This document shows, one piece after another, positions 8,997 to 18,612 of a stretch of DNA of 64,000 nucleotides (the first letter of the stretch is position 1; each line of letters starts with the position of its first letter). The notes beneath the pieces were generated by a model that was not told the origin of the DNA, made no database searches, and saw only the letters and a list, made by a program, of their open reading frames with translations. The position numbers and the translations under genes are program-made. This stretch comes from Gynuella sunshinyii YC6258 (GTDB taxonomy: Bacteria > Pseudomonadota > Gammaproteobacteria > Pseudomonadales > Natronospirillaceae), in assembly GCF_000940805.1 (NCBI RefSeq), contig NZ_CP007142.1, positions 344,593-408,592 on the forward strand, read 5' to 3'.

Positions 8997-10241
8997 ATGC
9001 AGCAGATAATTAAAACAATCACTTTGTTGTCCCCATTAGTGCTGATTCTGGCAACACCCAGCCTGCAAGCCAGAACCAGCGTTAACAGCTCAATGAGTAT
9101 TGGGGGGTACTACATTCAGTCCGATCAGGACGACCAGGAAGAGAGCAGTTCAGGAAATGTTGCGGAGCTTTTGATCGGCATTAATTCCGAAGGCAATCGT
9201 TATCAGCTTAACTCGCAATACAGTGGCAATTATGTCGTTGATTATGAAGCTGACCGCTCTAATTTTTTAGCCATCGGCTCAACCAGTCTTACCCTGGGCA
9301 ATCCCGCCCGCAACTATGGTCTGCGATTCTTGCACTCCGCCAGACAGGTAAATCAGAATGACACTCTGGACCCTCTGGATCTCGACTTTACCAACACGGT
9401 GAGCGTCTCACCTTTTGCAGGCTTTGAAGTGGGCCGAAGGACCAATCTGGATGTCTATTCCCGTCACAGCTTTTTATGGAATGTAAATGAAAAGCTGAGT
9501 GCCCGTGACAATCGATTGGGTACTAACCTGGTACACAATATTTCAGACACACAGAGCACCAATCTGCTATACCAACTCAACTATAATGAGAGTTTAGGTG
9601 ATAACGCAGACAATACTCTGATCCATTCTGTTCAGGCGGGCTGGCAACGCCAATCCAGGAAGTTGGAGACCTCTGCATATATTGGTTTCGACTTTACTGA
9701 TTCTGATAACAGCGACGATACCAAAATTATCACCTTTGGATTACGTGAACGCTATCAAGATACAGACTATTCCTGGTCACTGGGATTTCGCCGCGGTGTG
9801 ACTACAGAACTACTGGAAACCACCGAAACCAATACCACTGATACCGATACCGAGAACTACCGCAATACGGTTGTGGAAGATCGCCTGACCGCAGAATTCA
9901 ACTCAACTATTTTATGTCGCGCCTGCCAACTCAGCAGCAGCGTCATTGCCATTCGCAGCAATGACTACGATGCCAACGACAAAGACTCCAACCTGCTGTT
10001 CAACCTGGGACTGGAACAACGGCTTCGGTCAGATACCTCTGTTCAATTGAGGTATCAAAGTGCTTTGGATTATGCGGGCAGCTGGTTCTACGACCAGATA
10101 TCAACACGAAACACGTTTGGTGCCGGCTTACGCTATGTGTTTACCCGTAAGCTGTCAACCAGCCTGAGTACCGATTATGCGATAGAGGATGGAGATTCTC
10201 AGTTGATCGCAACTTTGAGTCTGGCCTATTTGTTTTATTAA
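8997..10241 (+). CDS. Outer-membrane beta-barrel protein of the polysaccharide locus
   Basis: A 414-residue exported protein. A signal peptide ends near residue 25 (ATPSLQA). The rest consists of alternating polar and hydrophobic strands rich in Asn, Asp and aromatic residues, and the chain ends AYLFY, an aromatic C-terminus typical of outer-membrane barrels. Two cysteines (CRAC) sit near residue 306. Its place after the OPX gene matches the barrel proteins found in PEP-CTERM/XrtA exopolysaccharide loci. I infer a role as an outer-membrane pore or anchor in polymer export; sequence alone does not prove it. Confidence 0.7.
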   Translation: MQQIIKTITLLSPLVLILATPSLQARTSVNSSMSIGGYYIQSDQDDQEESSSGNVAELLIGINSEGNRYQLNSQYSGNYVVDYEADRSNFLAIGSTSLTLGNPARNYGLRFLHSARQVNQNDTLDPLDLDFTNTVSVSPFAGFEVGRRTNLDVYSRHSFLWNVNEKLSARDNRLGTNLVHNISDTQSTNLLYQLNYNESLGDNADNTLIHSVQAGWQRQSRKLETSAYIGFDFTDSDNSDDTKIITFGLRERYQDTDYSWSLGFRRGVTTELLETTETNTTDTDTENYRNTVVEDRLTAEFNSTILCRACQLSSSVIAIRSNDYDANDKDSNLLFNLGLEQRLRSDTSVQLRYQSALDYAGSWFYDQISTRNTFGAGLRYVFTRKLSTSLSTDYAIEDGDSQLIATLSLAYLFY

Positions 10242-10246
10242 CAGAC

Positions 10247-10294
10247 AAACGACCTCCATATTGGAATTATTCACCACCAACATGGAGATCGTTT
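10247..10294. terminator. Hairpin between the outer-membrane protein gene and rfbC
   Basis: Arms AAACGACCTCCAT and ATGGAGATCGTTT pair as 6 bp, one mismatch, then 6 bp, with a 22-base loop. It lies between convergent genes and fits a shared terminator. Confidence 0.5.
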
Positions 10295-10304
10295 AAGTGT
10301 TATT

Positions 10305-10856
10305 TCAGGCAAATACTTCTGCACTGGCAAAACTGAGCCCCTGGGCATCTTTGTCAGAAACCTGAATAGTCAAACCGTCTGCAGGCCACTGAATATTCAG
10401 TTCCGCATCATTCCAGATAATGCTTCTTTCCAGTTCAGGTGCATAAAACTCTGTTGCTTTGTACAGGACAACCGCCGTTTTGGACAGTGTTAAGAAGCCA
10501 TGGGCGAAACCTTCCGGTATCCACAACTGCTTTTTATTTTCTTCAGATAAAACTGCACCGACCCATTGCCCATAGGTCGGCGAGCTTTTGCGAATATCGA
10601 CAGCAACATCAAAAATACTGCCGGACACTACGCGCACGAGCTTGCCCTGAGCTTTATCCGGCAATTGGTAGTGAAGTCCTCGCAACACACCTTTTGAAGA
10701 ACTGGATTGATTATCCTGCCCGAATACAACACTTCGGCCAACTGCCTGCTCGAACACCCGCTGATTAAAGCTTTCATAAAAGTAACCGCGACTGTCACCA
10801 AACACTTTGGGCTCGAACAGTTTGACATCGTTAATTTCTAAAGGGGTGACTTGCAT
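10305..10856 (-). CDS. rfbC: dTDP-4-dehydrorhamnose 3,5-epimerase
   Basis: 183 residues, the usual length for RfbC/RmlC. It catalyses the third step of dTDP-L-rhamnose synthesis. Visible motifs are FGDSRGYFYESFN, the catalytic-histidine segment GVLRGLHYQ, and VVSGSIFDVAVDIR with WIPEGFAHGF. It is the last gene of a compact minus-strand operon rfbB-rfbD-rfbA-rfbC. The stop of rfbA and the start of this gene abut, which points to translational coupling. Its product feeds rhamnose to polysaccharide synthesis. Confidence 0.95.
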   Translation of the reverse strand: MQVTPLEINDVKLFEPKVFGDSRGYFYESFNQRVFEQAVGRSVVFGQDNQSSSSKGVLRGLHYQLPDKAQGKLVRVVSGSIFDVAVDIRKSSPTYGQWVGAVLSEENKKQLWIPEGFAHGFLTLSKTAVVLYKATEFYAPELERSIIWNDAELNIQWPADGLTIQVSDKDAQGLSFASAEVFA

Positions 10857-11735
10857 TTAAAATGTCTCTTCTTCAAGAACTTTCAACAAATACTGACCAT
10901 AGCCATTTTTTTTCATTGCCAGCGCCTGGCTTTCCAAAGCATCAGCCGTAATCCACTGACTCCGATAGGCCACTTCTTCAGGACACGCAATTTTCAGACC
11001 CTGGCGTTTTTCCAGCGTGGCAATATATTGACCCGCTTCCAATAAGGAATCATGCGTACCGGTATCGAGCCAGGCATATCCGCGCCCCATGATTTCTACC
11101 CGCAGTTGCTGCTGCTTCAAATACAGTAAGTTGAGATCTGTAATTTCCAATTCGCCGCGCGGAGATGGCTTCAGTGATTTTGCCAGCTCAACAACCTGTT
11201 CATCATAAAAATAGAGCCCGGTTACCGCATAACTGGATTTAGGCTTCTCAGGTTTCTCTTCAATGGATAACACCTGCCCCTGTTTGTCGAATTCCGCAAC
11301 ACCATATCTCTCGGGATCATGAACATGATAAGCAAATACCGATGCTCCTTCTTCCACTGCATCTGCACTTTTCAACAGCTTATAGAAATCATGACCATAA
11401 AAAATATTGTCTCCCAACACCAACGCAGAACTGTGTCCTTTCAGAAACGTCTCACCAATCAGAAAAGCCTGCGCGAGACCATCTGGAGATGGCTGCACTT
11501 CGTAGTGAATTTCAATACCCCATTGACTGCCATCCCCCAACAACTGTTTGAATCTGGGTGTATCCATAGGCGTCGAAATAATCAGAATCTCTCTGATACC
11601 ACTTAACATGAGCGTAGTCAGAGGATAATAAATCATGGGTTTGTCATAGACGGGTAGCAGTTGCTTCGATACCGCCAGCGTTGCCGGATGCAGACGTGTA
11701 CCTGCACCACCGGCCAGAATAATACCTTTTCTCAT
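10857..11735 (-). CDS. rfbA: Glucose-1-phosphate thymidylyltransferase
   Basis: 292 residues, standard for RfbA/RmlA. It makes dTDP-glucose from glucose-1-phosphate and dTTP, the first step of the dTDP-rhamnose pathway. The N-terminus [19 protein letters not shown] is the nucleotide-binding signature, and VLGDNIFYG and [20 protein letters not shown] are the sugar-phosphate and metal-binding segments. It lies 3 bp after rfbD and directly before rfbC in the same minus-strand operon. Confidence 0.96.
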   Translation of the reverse strand: MRKGIILAGGAGTRLHPATLAVSKQLLPVYDKPMIYYPLTTLMLSGIREILIISTPMDTPRFKQLLGDGSQWGIEIHYEVQPSPDGLAQAFLIGETFLKGHSSALVLGDNIFYGHDFYKLLKSADAVEEGASVFAYHVHDPERYGVAEFDKQGQVLSIEEKPEKPKSSYAVTGLYFYDEQVVELAKSLKPSPRGELEITDLNLLYLKQQQLRVEIMGRGYAWLDTGTHDSLLEAGQYIATLEKRQGLKIACPEEVAYRSQWITADALESQALAMKKNGYGQYLLKVLEEETF

Positions 11736-11738
11736 CTT

Positions 11739-12647
11739 TCACTTACCTCCCTGAAGACAAATTTCACGTATCGCCTTATCAGCATGTACCTGCCAGTCAG
11801 GCATAACCAGATTAAAATTCTTACAAATCCTGGAGGTGTTCAATCGTGAATTTAATGGCCTTTGCGCAGCACTGCCATATTCAGCCGTACTGATTGCCGC
11901 AAGACCACGATCGTTGATCGTTAACGTCATCCCCAGATCTCTGGCCCGGGAAAAAATATACCGGGCGAAATCCAGCCAGGATATTTCTCCATCAGGGACC
12001 AGATGATAAATACCACTCAACTGCGCCCAACGGTCATGGTTCGTTTGTCTGACATGATACAGGGCCAATGCGGTTACCTGAGCAATAAACTCTGCACTGG
12101 TCGGGACACCGACCTGATCATTAATAACCGAAAGTTGATCCCGTTGCTGACCAAGACGCAGCATTGTCCGTATAAAATTCGCTCCGCGACTGGCATAAAC
12201 CCAGCTGACGCGAAACAGCAGATGATGACATCCAGACTCTGCTACCGCCTGTTCGCCAGACAACTTTGATTGACCATATACGTTTAACGGTCCGGTATCA
12301 TCCTCTTCTTCATAAGAATCTGTTTTGGTGCCGTCAAATACATAATCTGTGGAGTAATGAACAAACCACCCCTTCAGTTCCGCCATCACTCTGGACATGA
12401 CAGCCACCGCATCGGCATTGATTTTATGCGCCAACTCCACTTCAGTTTCGGCTTTGTCCACTGCTGTGTAGGCTGCCGCATTCACCAGAACATCCGGCTT
12501 CTCGCGATATAGTAAAGCCGCCAGAGCTTCACTGTCAGTAAGATCAATATCCTGACGTCCGCAGGCAATCAACTCTCCCAACGGAGCGAGAGAATGCTGC
12601 AACTCCCATCCAACCTGGCCGTCTTTTCCCAACAATATAATTTTCAT
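11739..12647 (-). CDS. rfbD: dTDP-4-dehydrorhamnose reductase
   Basis: 302 residues, standard length. It carries out the final NAD(P)H-dependent reduction to dTDP-L-rhamnose. It shows the [10 protein letters not shown] dinucleotide-binding start, the [13 protein letters not shown] segment, and the STDYVFDGT and [10 protein letters not shown] motifs of the extended SDR active site. Its start overlaps the end of rfbB by 4 bp. Confidence 0.95.
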   Translation of the reverse strand: MKIILLGKDGQVGWELQHSLAPLGELIACGRQDIDLTDSEALAALLYREKPDVLVNAAAYTAVDKAETEVELAHKINADAVAVMSRVMAELKGWFVHYSTDYVFDGTKTDSYEEEDDTGPLNVYGQSKLSGEQAVAESGCHHLLFRVSWVYASRGANFIRTMLRLGQQRDQLSVINDQVGVPTSAEFIAQVTALALYHVRQTNHDRWAQLSGIYHLVPDGEISWLDFARYIFSRARDLGMTLTINDRGLAAISTAEYGSAAQRPLNSRLNTSRICKNFNLVMPDWQVHADKAIREICLQGGK

Positions 12648-13693
12648 GAGTACTGTTTATCCACCCAGTTGCGATATTCACCACTGGTTACCTGCGTGAC
12701 CCAATCCTGGTTTGCAAGATACCACTGAACGGTTTTACGCAACCCCGTCGATATGGTTTCAGACGGCTCCCAGCCAAGTTCACGCTTAATTTTGCTGGCA
12801 TCAATAGCATAGCGCTGGTCATGTCCGGGACGATCTTTCACAAACGTAATCAATTCGGAGTATGACTGCGCTTGGGGAACCAGTTCGTCCAAGGTCGCAC
12901 AAATCTGCCTGACCAGATCGATATTTCGCTGTTCCGCGTTACCACCAATGTTGTAAGACTCACCGACAGTTCCCTTTGTAACAGCTAGATATAGGGCTCG
13001 GGCATGATCATCCACATACAGCCAGTCCCGTACTTGAGAACCATCGCCATATATCGGTAATGATTTACCATTCAATGCATTCAGAATAACCAGTGGGATC
13101 AGCTTTTCAGGAAAGTGGTAAGGACCATAATTATTTGAGCAATTGGTCAAAATAGTCGGTAACTGATAGGTTTTGTTCCAGGCTCTAACCAGGTGATCTG
13201 CAGATGCTTTACTGGCGGAATAGGGCGAATTTGGCTTGTAACGGGTCGTTTCTGTAAACAGTCCTTCTGCGCCCAGAGAGCCAAAGACCTCATCAGTGGA
13301 AATCTGGTGATAACGGAATTTTGCCGCTTTCTCTTCAGGTAATGATTGCCAGTATTCAAGAGCAACCTGCAGCATGACATAGGTGCCAATGATATTGGTC
13401 TGGATAAATTCAAGAGGTCCGAGAATAGATCGATCTACGTGTGATTCAGCGGCCAGATTCATAATGTAGTCGGGTTGAAAATCAGTAACGATGGCCCTGA
13501 TGCCGGTTTCATCTTTGATATCCGCCTGAACAAACCGATATCGACTGTTACCTTCAACCTCTTTAAGGTTAGCAAGATTACCAGCGTATGTGAGGGCATC
13601 CAGACACAGCACTTCGTGTTCTGTCTCTTTAAGCAGGTACCGAACCAGCGCAGATCCAATAAATCCGGCACCACCCGTTACGATAAACTTCAT
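12644..13693 (-). CDS. rfbB: dTDP-glucose 4,6-dehydratase
   Basis: 349 residues. It converts dTDP-glucose to dTDP-4-keto-6-deoxyglucose. The extended SDR features are [15 protein letters not shown] at the N-terminus, [19 protein letters not shown] and the catalytic [13 protein letters not shown] prefer ATG 13693 (MKFIVTGG) because an AAGGA ribosome-binding site sits at proper distance, whereas the ATG three codons upstream (13702) would touch that site. It is the first gene of the rhamnose operon; the AT-rich region upstream probably holds the operon promoter. Confidence 0.95.
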   Translation of the reverse strand: MKFIVTGGAGFIGSALVRYLLKETEHEVLCLDALTYAGNLANLKEVEGNSRYRFVQADIKDETGIRAIVTDFQPDYIMNLAAESHVDRSILGPLEFIQTNIIGTYVMLQVALEYWQSLPEEKAAKFRYHQISTDEVFGSLGAEGLFTETTRYKPNSPYSASKASADHLVRAWNKTYQLPTILTNCSNNYGPYHFPEKLIPLVILNALNGKSLPIYGDGSQVRDWLYVDDHARALYLAVTKGTVGESYNIGGNAEQRNIDLVRQICATLDELVPQAQSYSELITFVKDRPGHDQRYAIDASKIKRELGWEPSETISTGLRKTVQWYLANQDWVTQVTSGEYRNWVDKQYS

Positions 13694-13858
13694 TTTCAGC
13701 ATCCTTCAGTCATGTTTGTACGTATTAAATGATACTGACATGCACAGGTCAAAACCTTCCGGTCAGAAATCTGAATAAGAGAATACAACCAAACTTCATG
13801 AGCAAAGTGTTACTTTTTTGCACACGATATAAAAGCTGTTCTTGCCACAATTTGAGAG

Positions 13859-13875
13859 TGTCGAAAATTTTGACA
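13859..13875. promoter_or_regulatory. Near-palindrome upstream of the sigma-54-type promoter
   Basis: TGTC-G-AAAATTTT-GACA is a near-perfect dyad (one extra G) about 64 bp upstream of the -24/-12 element. Sigma-54 activators usually bind at such distances, so this could be an activator site. This is inference from position. Confidence 0.35.
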
Positions 13876-13938
13876 TTTCGAGTTTACAGGATTTTCAAAA
13901 ATCACATAAATTATTGATATTGTTGATTTTTATTTTTA

Positions 13939-13953
13939 TGGCCACAATATTGC
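13939..13953 (+). promoter_or_regulatory. Sigma-54 (RpoN) promoter candidate
   Basis: TGGC-N7-TTGC matches the sigma-54 core: GG and GC are exactly 10 bases apart and the flanking T, C and TT are conserved. Only the inner ACG of the -24 box differs. It lies 91 bp before the PEP-CTERM-like gene. RpoN control of PEP-CTERM genes, with the PrsK/PrsR pair, is known in other bacteria. Confidence 0.55.
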
Positions 13954-14044
13954 TTATACGAATCGTGCGTTATCAATGAGGAATGAGAGAAGCCTCGCTT
14001 TTTGGACGCTACATTAATTCAAGACAAGGGAAAGGTGTTACGAA

Positions 14045-14359
14045 ATGAAACTCATACCAGCGTTTATCGTAATTGCAATTTTTTACGGCATCATGATCGC
14101 AGGTACGTCACAAGCATCAGTCTCAGGGAAGATGTTTAGTAAAGAACTGCCGGTTTCTGAGCAGACTACTAAGAATAATGCCCCTGTGATGCTGGCCAGT
14201 ACCAGCTTAAGCAATGACATTATCGACGCAGATTCTTTTGCTAAGACCAACAATAATCCGGGAGCATTGGCGAATACGCCTGTTTCAGCTTCTACTGCAC
14301 TGAGCCTGTTGGGGTTAGGTCTGATAGGTTTTGTTGCAATCAGTCGCCGTCGCAGTTAA
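14045..14359 (+). CDS. Small exported protein with variant PEP-CTERM sorting tail
   Basis: A 104-residue protein. The N-terminus is a signal peptide (hydrophobic residues 5-24, then SQASVS). The middle is low-complexity and rich in Ser, Thr and Asn. The C-terminus has the tripartite layout of PEP-CTERM tails: a short motif (PVSAST, where canonical tails have VPEPST), a hydrophobic helix (ALSLLGLGLIGFVAI) and a basic end (SRRRS). Such tails are recognised and cut by exosortases. No exosortase gene is in the window. A GGAAAGG ribosome-binding site precedes the ATG. A sigma-54-type promoter and a strong terminator frame it as a single transcription unit. Confidence 0.75.
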   Translation: MKLIPAFIVIAIFYGIMIAGTSQASVSGKMFSKELPVSEQTTKNNAPVMLASTSLSNDIIDADSFAKTNNNPGALANTPVSASTALSLLGLGLIGFVAISRRRS

Positions 14360-14413
14360 CGGCTGGTTTTGACTGATATATTCTTTTAATAACAAACGTA
14401 GATAGTGATTTTA

Positions 14414-14448
14414 AAAGCGCCTGGCAGGGTTAACCTGCCGGGCGCTTT
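14414..14448. terminator. Strong hairpin terminator after the PEP-CTERM-like gene
   Basis: A 15-bp stem with one G-T pair and a 5-base loop; the arms start AAAGCGCC and end GGCGCTTT. It lies 55 bp after the stop and ends in TTT. Confidence 0.8.
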
Positions 14449-14723
14449 GCTATGCCCGACTCTAACAACGCCAAATTCATGGCAATTCAACAATCTTACA
14501 CTGTCGATATATTTGACTTCTCTTGATAGCACCCACCCCATACCAGGCTCTTCCGGATTTCGGTACTGTCGTTCAAACCATCGGTCAATGGCCTGCTCCA
14601 ACGCTAATCCAGCCCAAATCAATGAATAGTTTTTATTTGTCATTTTTAAATTGACAAATAACTTCGTACCAGAATTTTCCTTTTTATATAGAATGTTACC
14701 AATATTCATCAGGACAAGAATTC
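14449..14723. other. Intergenic region upstream of glmU
   Basis: A minus-strand frame crosses this stretch (an 85-codon form from ATG 14643 to 14386), but it runs through the strong terminator hairpin and matches no family I know, so I do not call it a gene. The region also holds a 10-bp inverted repeat at 14633-14661 that overlaps a TTGACA -35-like box. Confidence 0.45.
14633..14661. promoter_or_regulatory. Perfect inverted repeat upstream of glmU, overlapping TTGACA
   Basis: TTATTTGTCA and TGACAAATAA form a perfect 10-bp dyad around 9 bases. The right arm includes TTGACA (14651-14656), a perfect -35 hexamer for the glmU direction, though no good -10 follows at 17 bp. An operator for glmU-HAD-glmS is plausible. 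Confidence 0.4.
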
Positions 14724-16100
14724 ATGACAATTGAAACCGTGATCCTCGCTGCCGGCCAGGGCACCAGAATGCGCTCCAGACTGCCCAAAGTACTACAGCC
14801 AATTGCGGGTAAAGCGATGGTGGAATATGTAATCGACACAGCCAATACCATCAGCCAATACGTCTATCTGGTGGTGGGTCATCAGGCCGATGCGGTCAAA
14901 TCACACCTGAGCGATACTTCAGTCCGCTTTGTGCTACAAGAACAACAACTGGGAACCGGACATGCTTTAGCTCAGGCGTTGCCGGAACTGAAAGAAGAAT
15001 CTGTGGCGCTTGTTTTGTATGGTGATGTACCGTTCGTTCAGCCCGAAACGGTGCAGCAACTGACCACTTTGGCAATACAACAGGATACGCTATGCCTGTT
15101 AACAACCTATCCTGAAGATCCCAACGGTTATGGCAGAATTATTCGTAATGACCAGCATCAGGTCATTGCTATTGTGGAGCATAAAGATGCGACCACTGAA
15201 CAGCTCCAGATTCGTGAAGTTAACTCCGGTATTCTTGCAGTTCCCGTCAAATACCTTAAAACGTGGCTGCCAGCGCTCAGCAACCAAAACAGTCAGCAGG
15301 AATATTATCTGACAGACATTGTTGCCATGGCCGTTGCAGCCAACTTGGAAATTGCAACCGTACATCCCCAATATCTCGAAGAGACACTGGGAGTTAATGA
15401 CCGTTTGCAACAGGCAACACTGGAGCGCTGGTATCAAAAACAACTGGCAAAACAACTGATGAGTGCCGGTGTGAGCTGCGCTGACCCCGACAGAGTGGAT
15501 ATCCGTGGTCAGGTCATTGCCGGACAGGATGTATTCATCGATGTAAACAATGTCTTTGAAGGCGATGTCAACATGGGCGATGGTGTTCGCATAGGCCCCA
15601 ACTGCCATATCCGCAATGCCATCATTGGAGACAATGTTGAAATCAAAGCCAACAGTGTCATAGAAGATGCGGAAATCGGCGCTGACTCTACTATCGGCCC
15701 GTTTGCACGTATACGGCCCGACACCAGACTGGCGCCAGGGGTACATATCGGAAATTTTGTTGAGATCAAAAAGTCCAACGTCAGCAGTGGCAGCAAAATC
15801 AATCATCTCACCTATATCGGTGATGCTGATATTGGCAGTGGTGTGAATATCGGTGCCGGCACCATTACCTGTAATTACGACGGTGTGAACAAATTCCGGA
15901 CCACAATCGCTGACGGAGTATTTGTGGGATCGAATTCAACCCTGGTGGCACCGGTCCAGCTCAATGACAAGTCATTTATCGCCGCCGGCTCAGTCATCAC
16001 GCAAGCCACAGAAGCAGGAAAACTGACCATCGCCCGTAGTCGTCAACAGACCATCGACAACTGGAAAAGACCCACAAAAAACACAGGTAAGCGCAAATGA
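14724..16100 (+). CDS. glmU: Bifunctional UDP-GlcNAc pyrophosphorylase / GlcN-1-P acetyltransferase
   Basis: 458 residues, as expected for GlmU (456 in E. coli). The N-terminal half is the uridyltransferase (VILAAGQGTRMRS, QLGTGHALAQALP, LYGDVPF). The C-terminal half is the left-handed beta-helix acetyltransferase built from hexapeptide repeats (about residues 255-430), with GAGTITCNYDGVNKF near the active site. It acts in the cytoplasm and makes UDP-GlcNAc for peptidoglycan, LPS and exopolysaccharide. Its stop overlaps the start of the HAD gene by 4 bp. Confidence 0.97.
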   Translation: MTIETVILAAGQGTRMRSRLPKVLQPIAGKAMVEYVIDTANTISQYVYLVVGHQADAVKSHLSDTSVRFVLQEQQLGTGHALAQALPELKEESVALVLYGDVPFVQPETVQQLTTLAIQQDTLCLLTTYPEDPNGYGRIIRNDQHQVIAIVEHKDATTEQLQIREVNSGILAVPVKYLKTWLPALSNQNSQQEYYLTDIVAMAVAANLEIATVHPQYLEETLGVNDRLQQATLERWYQKQLAKQLMSAGVSCADPDRVDIRGQVIAGQDVFIDVNNVFEGDVNMGDGVRIGPNCHIRNAIIGDNVEIKANSVIEDAEIGADSTIGPFARIRPDTRLAPGVHIGNFVEIKKSNVSSGSKINHLTYIGDADIGSGVNIGAGTITCNYDGVNKFRTTIADGVFVGSNSTLVAPVQLNDKSFIAAGSVITQATEAGKLTIARSRQQTIDNWKRPTKNTGKRK

Positions 16101-16750
16101 GCAAAGCAGTACTGTTTGACTGTGATGGCGTACTCGTCGATACCGAGCGCCTGGCCAACGACATTAATGTGGATCTGCTAAGGGAAGCCGGAATCAACAT
16201 CACTCACCAGGAATGCAGGACACATTTTCTGGGCAAGACCGGAGACCAGATCAGAGAGTGGGTGGCAAATACATATGGTTATCTGCCTGACAATCTACTT
16301 GAAAGTAGCGGCGAATGGCGTAAGCGATTTTATCAGAAGCTGCATGAGGAAGATCTTATCATTGCCGGTATCGAAGAGCTGCTTGGCAGTCTGAAGGTTG
16401 ATATTGCCGTGGTCACCAATTCTTCCATGCAGGAACTGATCTATAAACTCGAACAGACAGGCTTGAATCGATACTTTCCCACACATAGATGTTTCAGTGG
16501 GGTTGATCTGAACATGCCCAAACCGCATCCAGGCGCCTATCTGGCTGCTGCCAATGCTCTGGAAACTCCTCCTGAGCATTGTATTGTCATTGAAGACAGC
16601 CCTACCGGCGTGACAGCCGGCGTATCTGCAGGAATGACTGTTTTCGGCTTCAGCTACGAGCAGGAATTCGAACCCTTACTGAATGCCGGCGCTCATCATT
16701 GTTTCAGCGATATACCAACCCTCAGCGCCCAACTTTATCAATATTTATAA
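16097..16750 (+). CDS. HAD-family hydrolase (beta-phosphoglucomutase/phosphatase-like)
   Basis: A 217-residue HAD superfamily enzyme. Motif I is FDCDGVLVDTE (nucleophile D8, acid D10), motif II is VVTNSS, motif III includes the Lys of MPKPHPGAY, and motif IV is VIEDSPTGVTAG. The residue stretch after motif I forms the helical cap of the beta-phosphoglucomutase/DOG phosphatase subgroup. The gene sits between glmU (ATGA overlap) and glmS (15 bp), so it is almost surely co-transcribed with amino-sugar synthesis. A sugar-phosphate substrate is likely but not shown. Confidence 0.88.
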   Translation: MSKAVLFDCDGVLVDTERLANDINVDLLREAGINITHQECRTHFLGKTGDQIREWVANTYGYLPDNLLESSGEWRKRFYQKLHEEDLIIAGIEELLGSLKVDIAVVTNSSMQELIYKLEQTGLNRYFPTHRCFSGVDLNMPKPHPGAYLAAANALETPPEHCIVIEDSPTGVTAGVSAGMTVFGFSYEQEFEPLLNAGAHHCFSDIPTLSAQLYQYL

Positions 16751-16765
16751 TTTCAGGAGATCACC

Positions 16766-18595
16766 ATGTGTGGAATTGTTGCAGCCGTTGCCCAGCGAGA
16801 TGTCGCTGATATCTTGGTGGAAGGCTTAAAAAGACTGGAATATCGCGGATATGATTCGGCCGGTATTGCCGTTATTGAAAATAACGCGTTTAAACGCATC
16901 AGACGGGTAGGCAAGGTTCAACAGCTTAGCAATAGTCTGGCAGAACAACCACTGTCCGGCTCAACGGGAATTGCACATACCCGATGGGCTACCCACGGAG
17001 AGCCGAACGAAGCCAATGCACATCCTCATCTTTCCGAGGATCACATTGCCGTTGTCCACAATGGCATCATTGAAAATCATCAGGAACTGAAACAGCAGTT
17101 GAAGGAGAAAGGATATCATTTTTCTTCAGATACAGATTCGGAAGTCATCGCCCATTTGGTTGAGGATGAGCTGAAAACAACATCCAGTCTGTTGGCCGCA
17201 GTACAGGCTGTGTGTAAAAAACTGACTGGCGCATATGGCGCCGTCATTCTGGATCGCAGGGACAATCAGCGCATGGTCGCAGCCCGGTCCGGCTCACCTC
17301 TGATCATCGGTTCCGGAATTGGAGAAAACTTTGTTGCCTCTGACCAGATGGCTTTGCTGCCAGTGACTCATCGCTTCACGTTTCTTGAAGAGGGTGATGT
17401 CGCGGAAATAACCCGTAGCACCATCACTATCTATAATGCTGATGGTGAGCAGGTTGAGCGGGAATGCAAAGACTCCGACATCAGCCACGATATTGCCGAA
17501 AAAGGCGAGTATCGTCATTTCATGCTCAAGGAAATTTACGAACAACCAGCAGCTATTCAGGCAACACTGGCTGATCGTTTAAGCGGAGAGTTACCTGCAG
17601 CAGAAATATTCGGCCCTAAGGCTGCAGATATTCTGTCAGAAATTGAAGCAGTGCAAATTATTGCCTGTGGAACCTCTTACAATGCTGGAATGGTGGCACG
17701 CTACTGGTTTGAAGAAATCGCTGGAATTCCCTGTCAGGTTGAGGTGGCGTCGGAATTTCGTTACCGCAAAGCCGCTATCCTGCCAAACTCGCTACTGGTC
17801 ACATTATCCCAATCAGGGGAAACAGCAGACACTCTGGCGGCCCTGCGACTGGCAAAGCAACTTGGATTCCGTAGCACGATATCTATCTGTAATGTACCAG
17901 GCTCTTCGCTGGTCAGAGAAAGCGATCTGGTTTATATGATGAATGCTGGTCCGGAGATCGGAGTTGCTTCGACCAAAGCATTTACCGTGCAACTCGTGGC
18001 CCTTATGTTACTGGTTTGCGTGATTGCTGAATTCAGAGGTGCAGATAAAGCCGGACTTAAAGAATTAATCCGGGAGCTGCGCAGAATTCCTGAAAAAATT
18101 CAAAACACTCTGAAGCTGGCCCAGCAAATCGAAACACTGGCGGAAGATTTTGCCGAAAAACACCACTCATTGTTTCTGGGCCGAGGCAGCCACTATCCCA
18201 TCGCGCTGGAGGGAGCACTGAAACTCAAGGAAATCTCCTATATTCATGCAGAAGCTTACGCAGCTGGAGAACTAAAACATGGTCCGCTGGCGCTGATTGA
18301 CAGTGAAATGCCAGTCATTGTTGTGGCTCCAAACAACCTGTTGCTGGAGAAACTGAAGTCGAATATGGAAGAAGTACGTGCCCGTGGCGGCAAACTCTAT
18401 GTTTTTGCGGATCATGGTGCAGAGATTTCAAGTGTCGACGGCATTACAATGATTCCCATAGGTGATATTAATGAATTACTATCGCCTATTCTGTATGTTG
18501 TACCGCTGCAACTACTCAGTTACTTTGTAGCGGTGATTAAAGGTACAGATGTGGATCAGCCTCGTAATCTGGCCAAATCGGTCACTGTGGAATAG
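16766..18595 (+). CDS. glmS: Glutamine-fructose-6-phosphate aminotransferase (isomerizing)
   Basis: 609 residues, the E. coli GlmS length. The N-terminal glutaminase uses Cys2 (MCGIVAAV) and includes [18 protein letters not shown]. The C-terminal half has two SIS sugar-isomerase domains ([22 protein letters not shown], and the C-terminal [13 protein letters not shown] tail that closes the active site). It makes glucosamine-6-phosphate, the entry to UDP-GlcNAc. No ribozyme is expected in gammaproteobacteria, and the 15-bp gap upstream leaves no room for one. Confidence 0.97.
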   Translation: MCGIVAAVAQRDVADILVEGLKRLEYRGYDSAGIAVIENNAFKRIRRVGKVQQLSNSLAEQPLSGSTGIAHTRWATHGEPNEANAHPHLSEDHIAVVHNGIIENHQELKQQLKEKGYHFSSDTDSEVIAHLVEDELKTTSSLLAAVQAVCKKLTGAYGAVILDRRDNQRMVAARSGSPLIIGSGIGENFVASDQMALLPVTHRFTFLEEGDVAEITRSTITIYNADGEQVERECKDSDISHDIAEKGEYRHFMLKEIYEQPAAIQATLADRLSGELPAAEIFGPKAADILSEIEAVQIIACGTSYNAGMVARYWFEEIAGIPCQVEVASEFRYRKAAILPNSLLVTLSQSGETADTLAALRLAKQLGFRSTISICNVPGSSLVRESDLVYMMNAGPEIGVASTKAFTVQLVALMLLVCVIAEFRGADKAGLKELIRELRRIPEKIQNTLKLAQQIETLAEDFAEKHHSLFLGRGSHYPIALEGALKLKEISYIHAEAYAAGELKHGPLALIDSEMPVIVVAPNNLLLEKLKSNMEEVRARGGKLYVFADHGAEISSVDGITMIPIGDINELLSPILYVVPLQLLSYFVAVIKGTDVDQPRNLAKSVTVE

Positions 18596-18612
18596 TATCA
18601 AAGGGGAATGAT

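Larger units (their letters stand above)
13694..14044. other. AT-rich divergent intergenic region (rfb operon / PEP-CTERM-like gene)
   Basis: About 350 bp without a gene. It separates rfbB (minus) from the small PEP-CTERM-like gene (plus). It holds a sigma-54-type promoter (13939-13953) and a near-palindrome (13859-13875), described separately. Runs such as TTATTGATATTGTTGATTTTTATTTTTATG suggest bent DNA or an IHF-type site, but I cannot fix one. Confidence 0.5.

Noticed and set aside
14386..14709. Minus-strand reading frame upstream of glmU (107 codons, or 85 from ATG 14643)
   Set aside because: It reads through the strong 15-bp terminator hairpin, has no clear ribosome-binding site and matches no family that I know.
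15099..15806. Minus-strand open frame of 235 codons inside glmU
   Set aside because: It is antisense to the hexapeptide-repeat half of GlmU, whose repeat bias keeps the opposite frame open.
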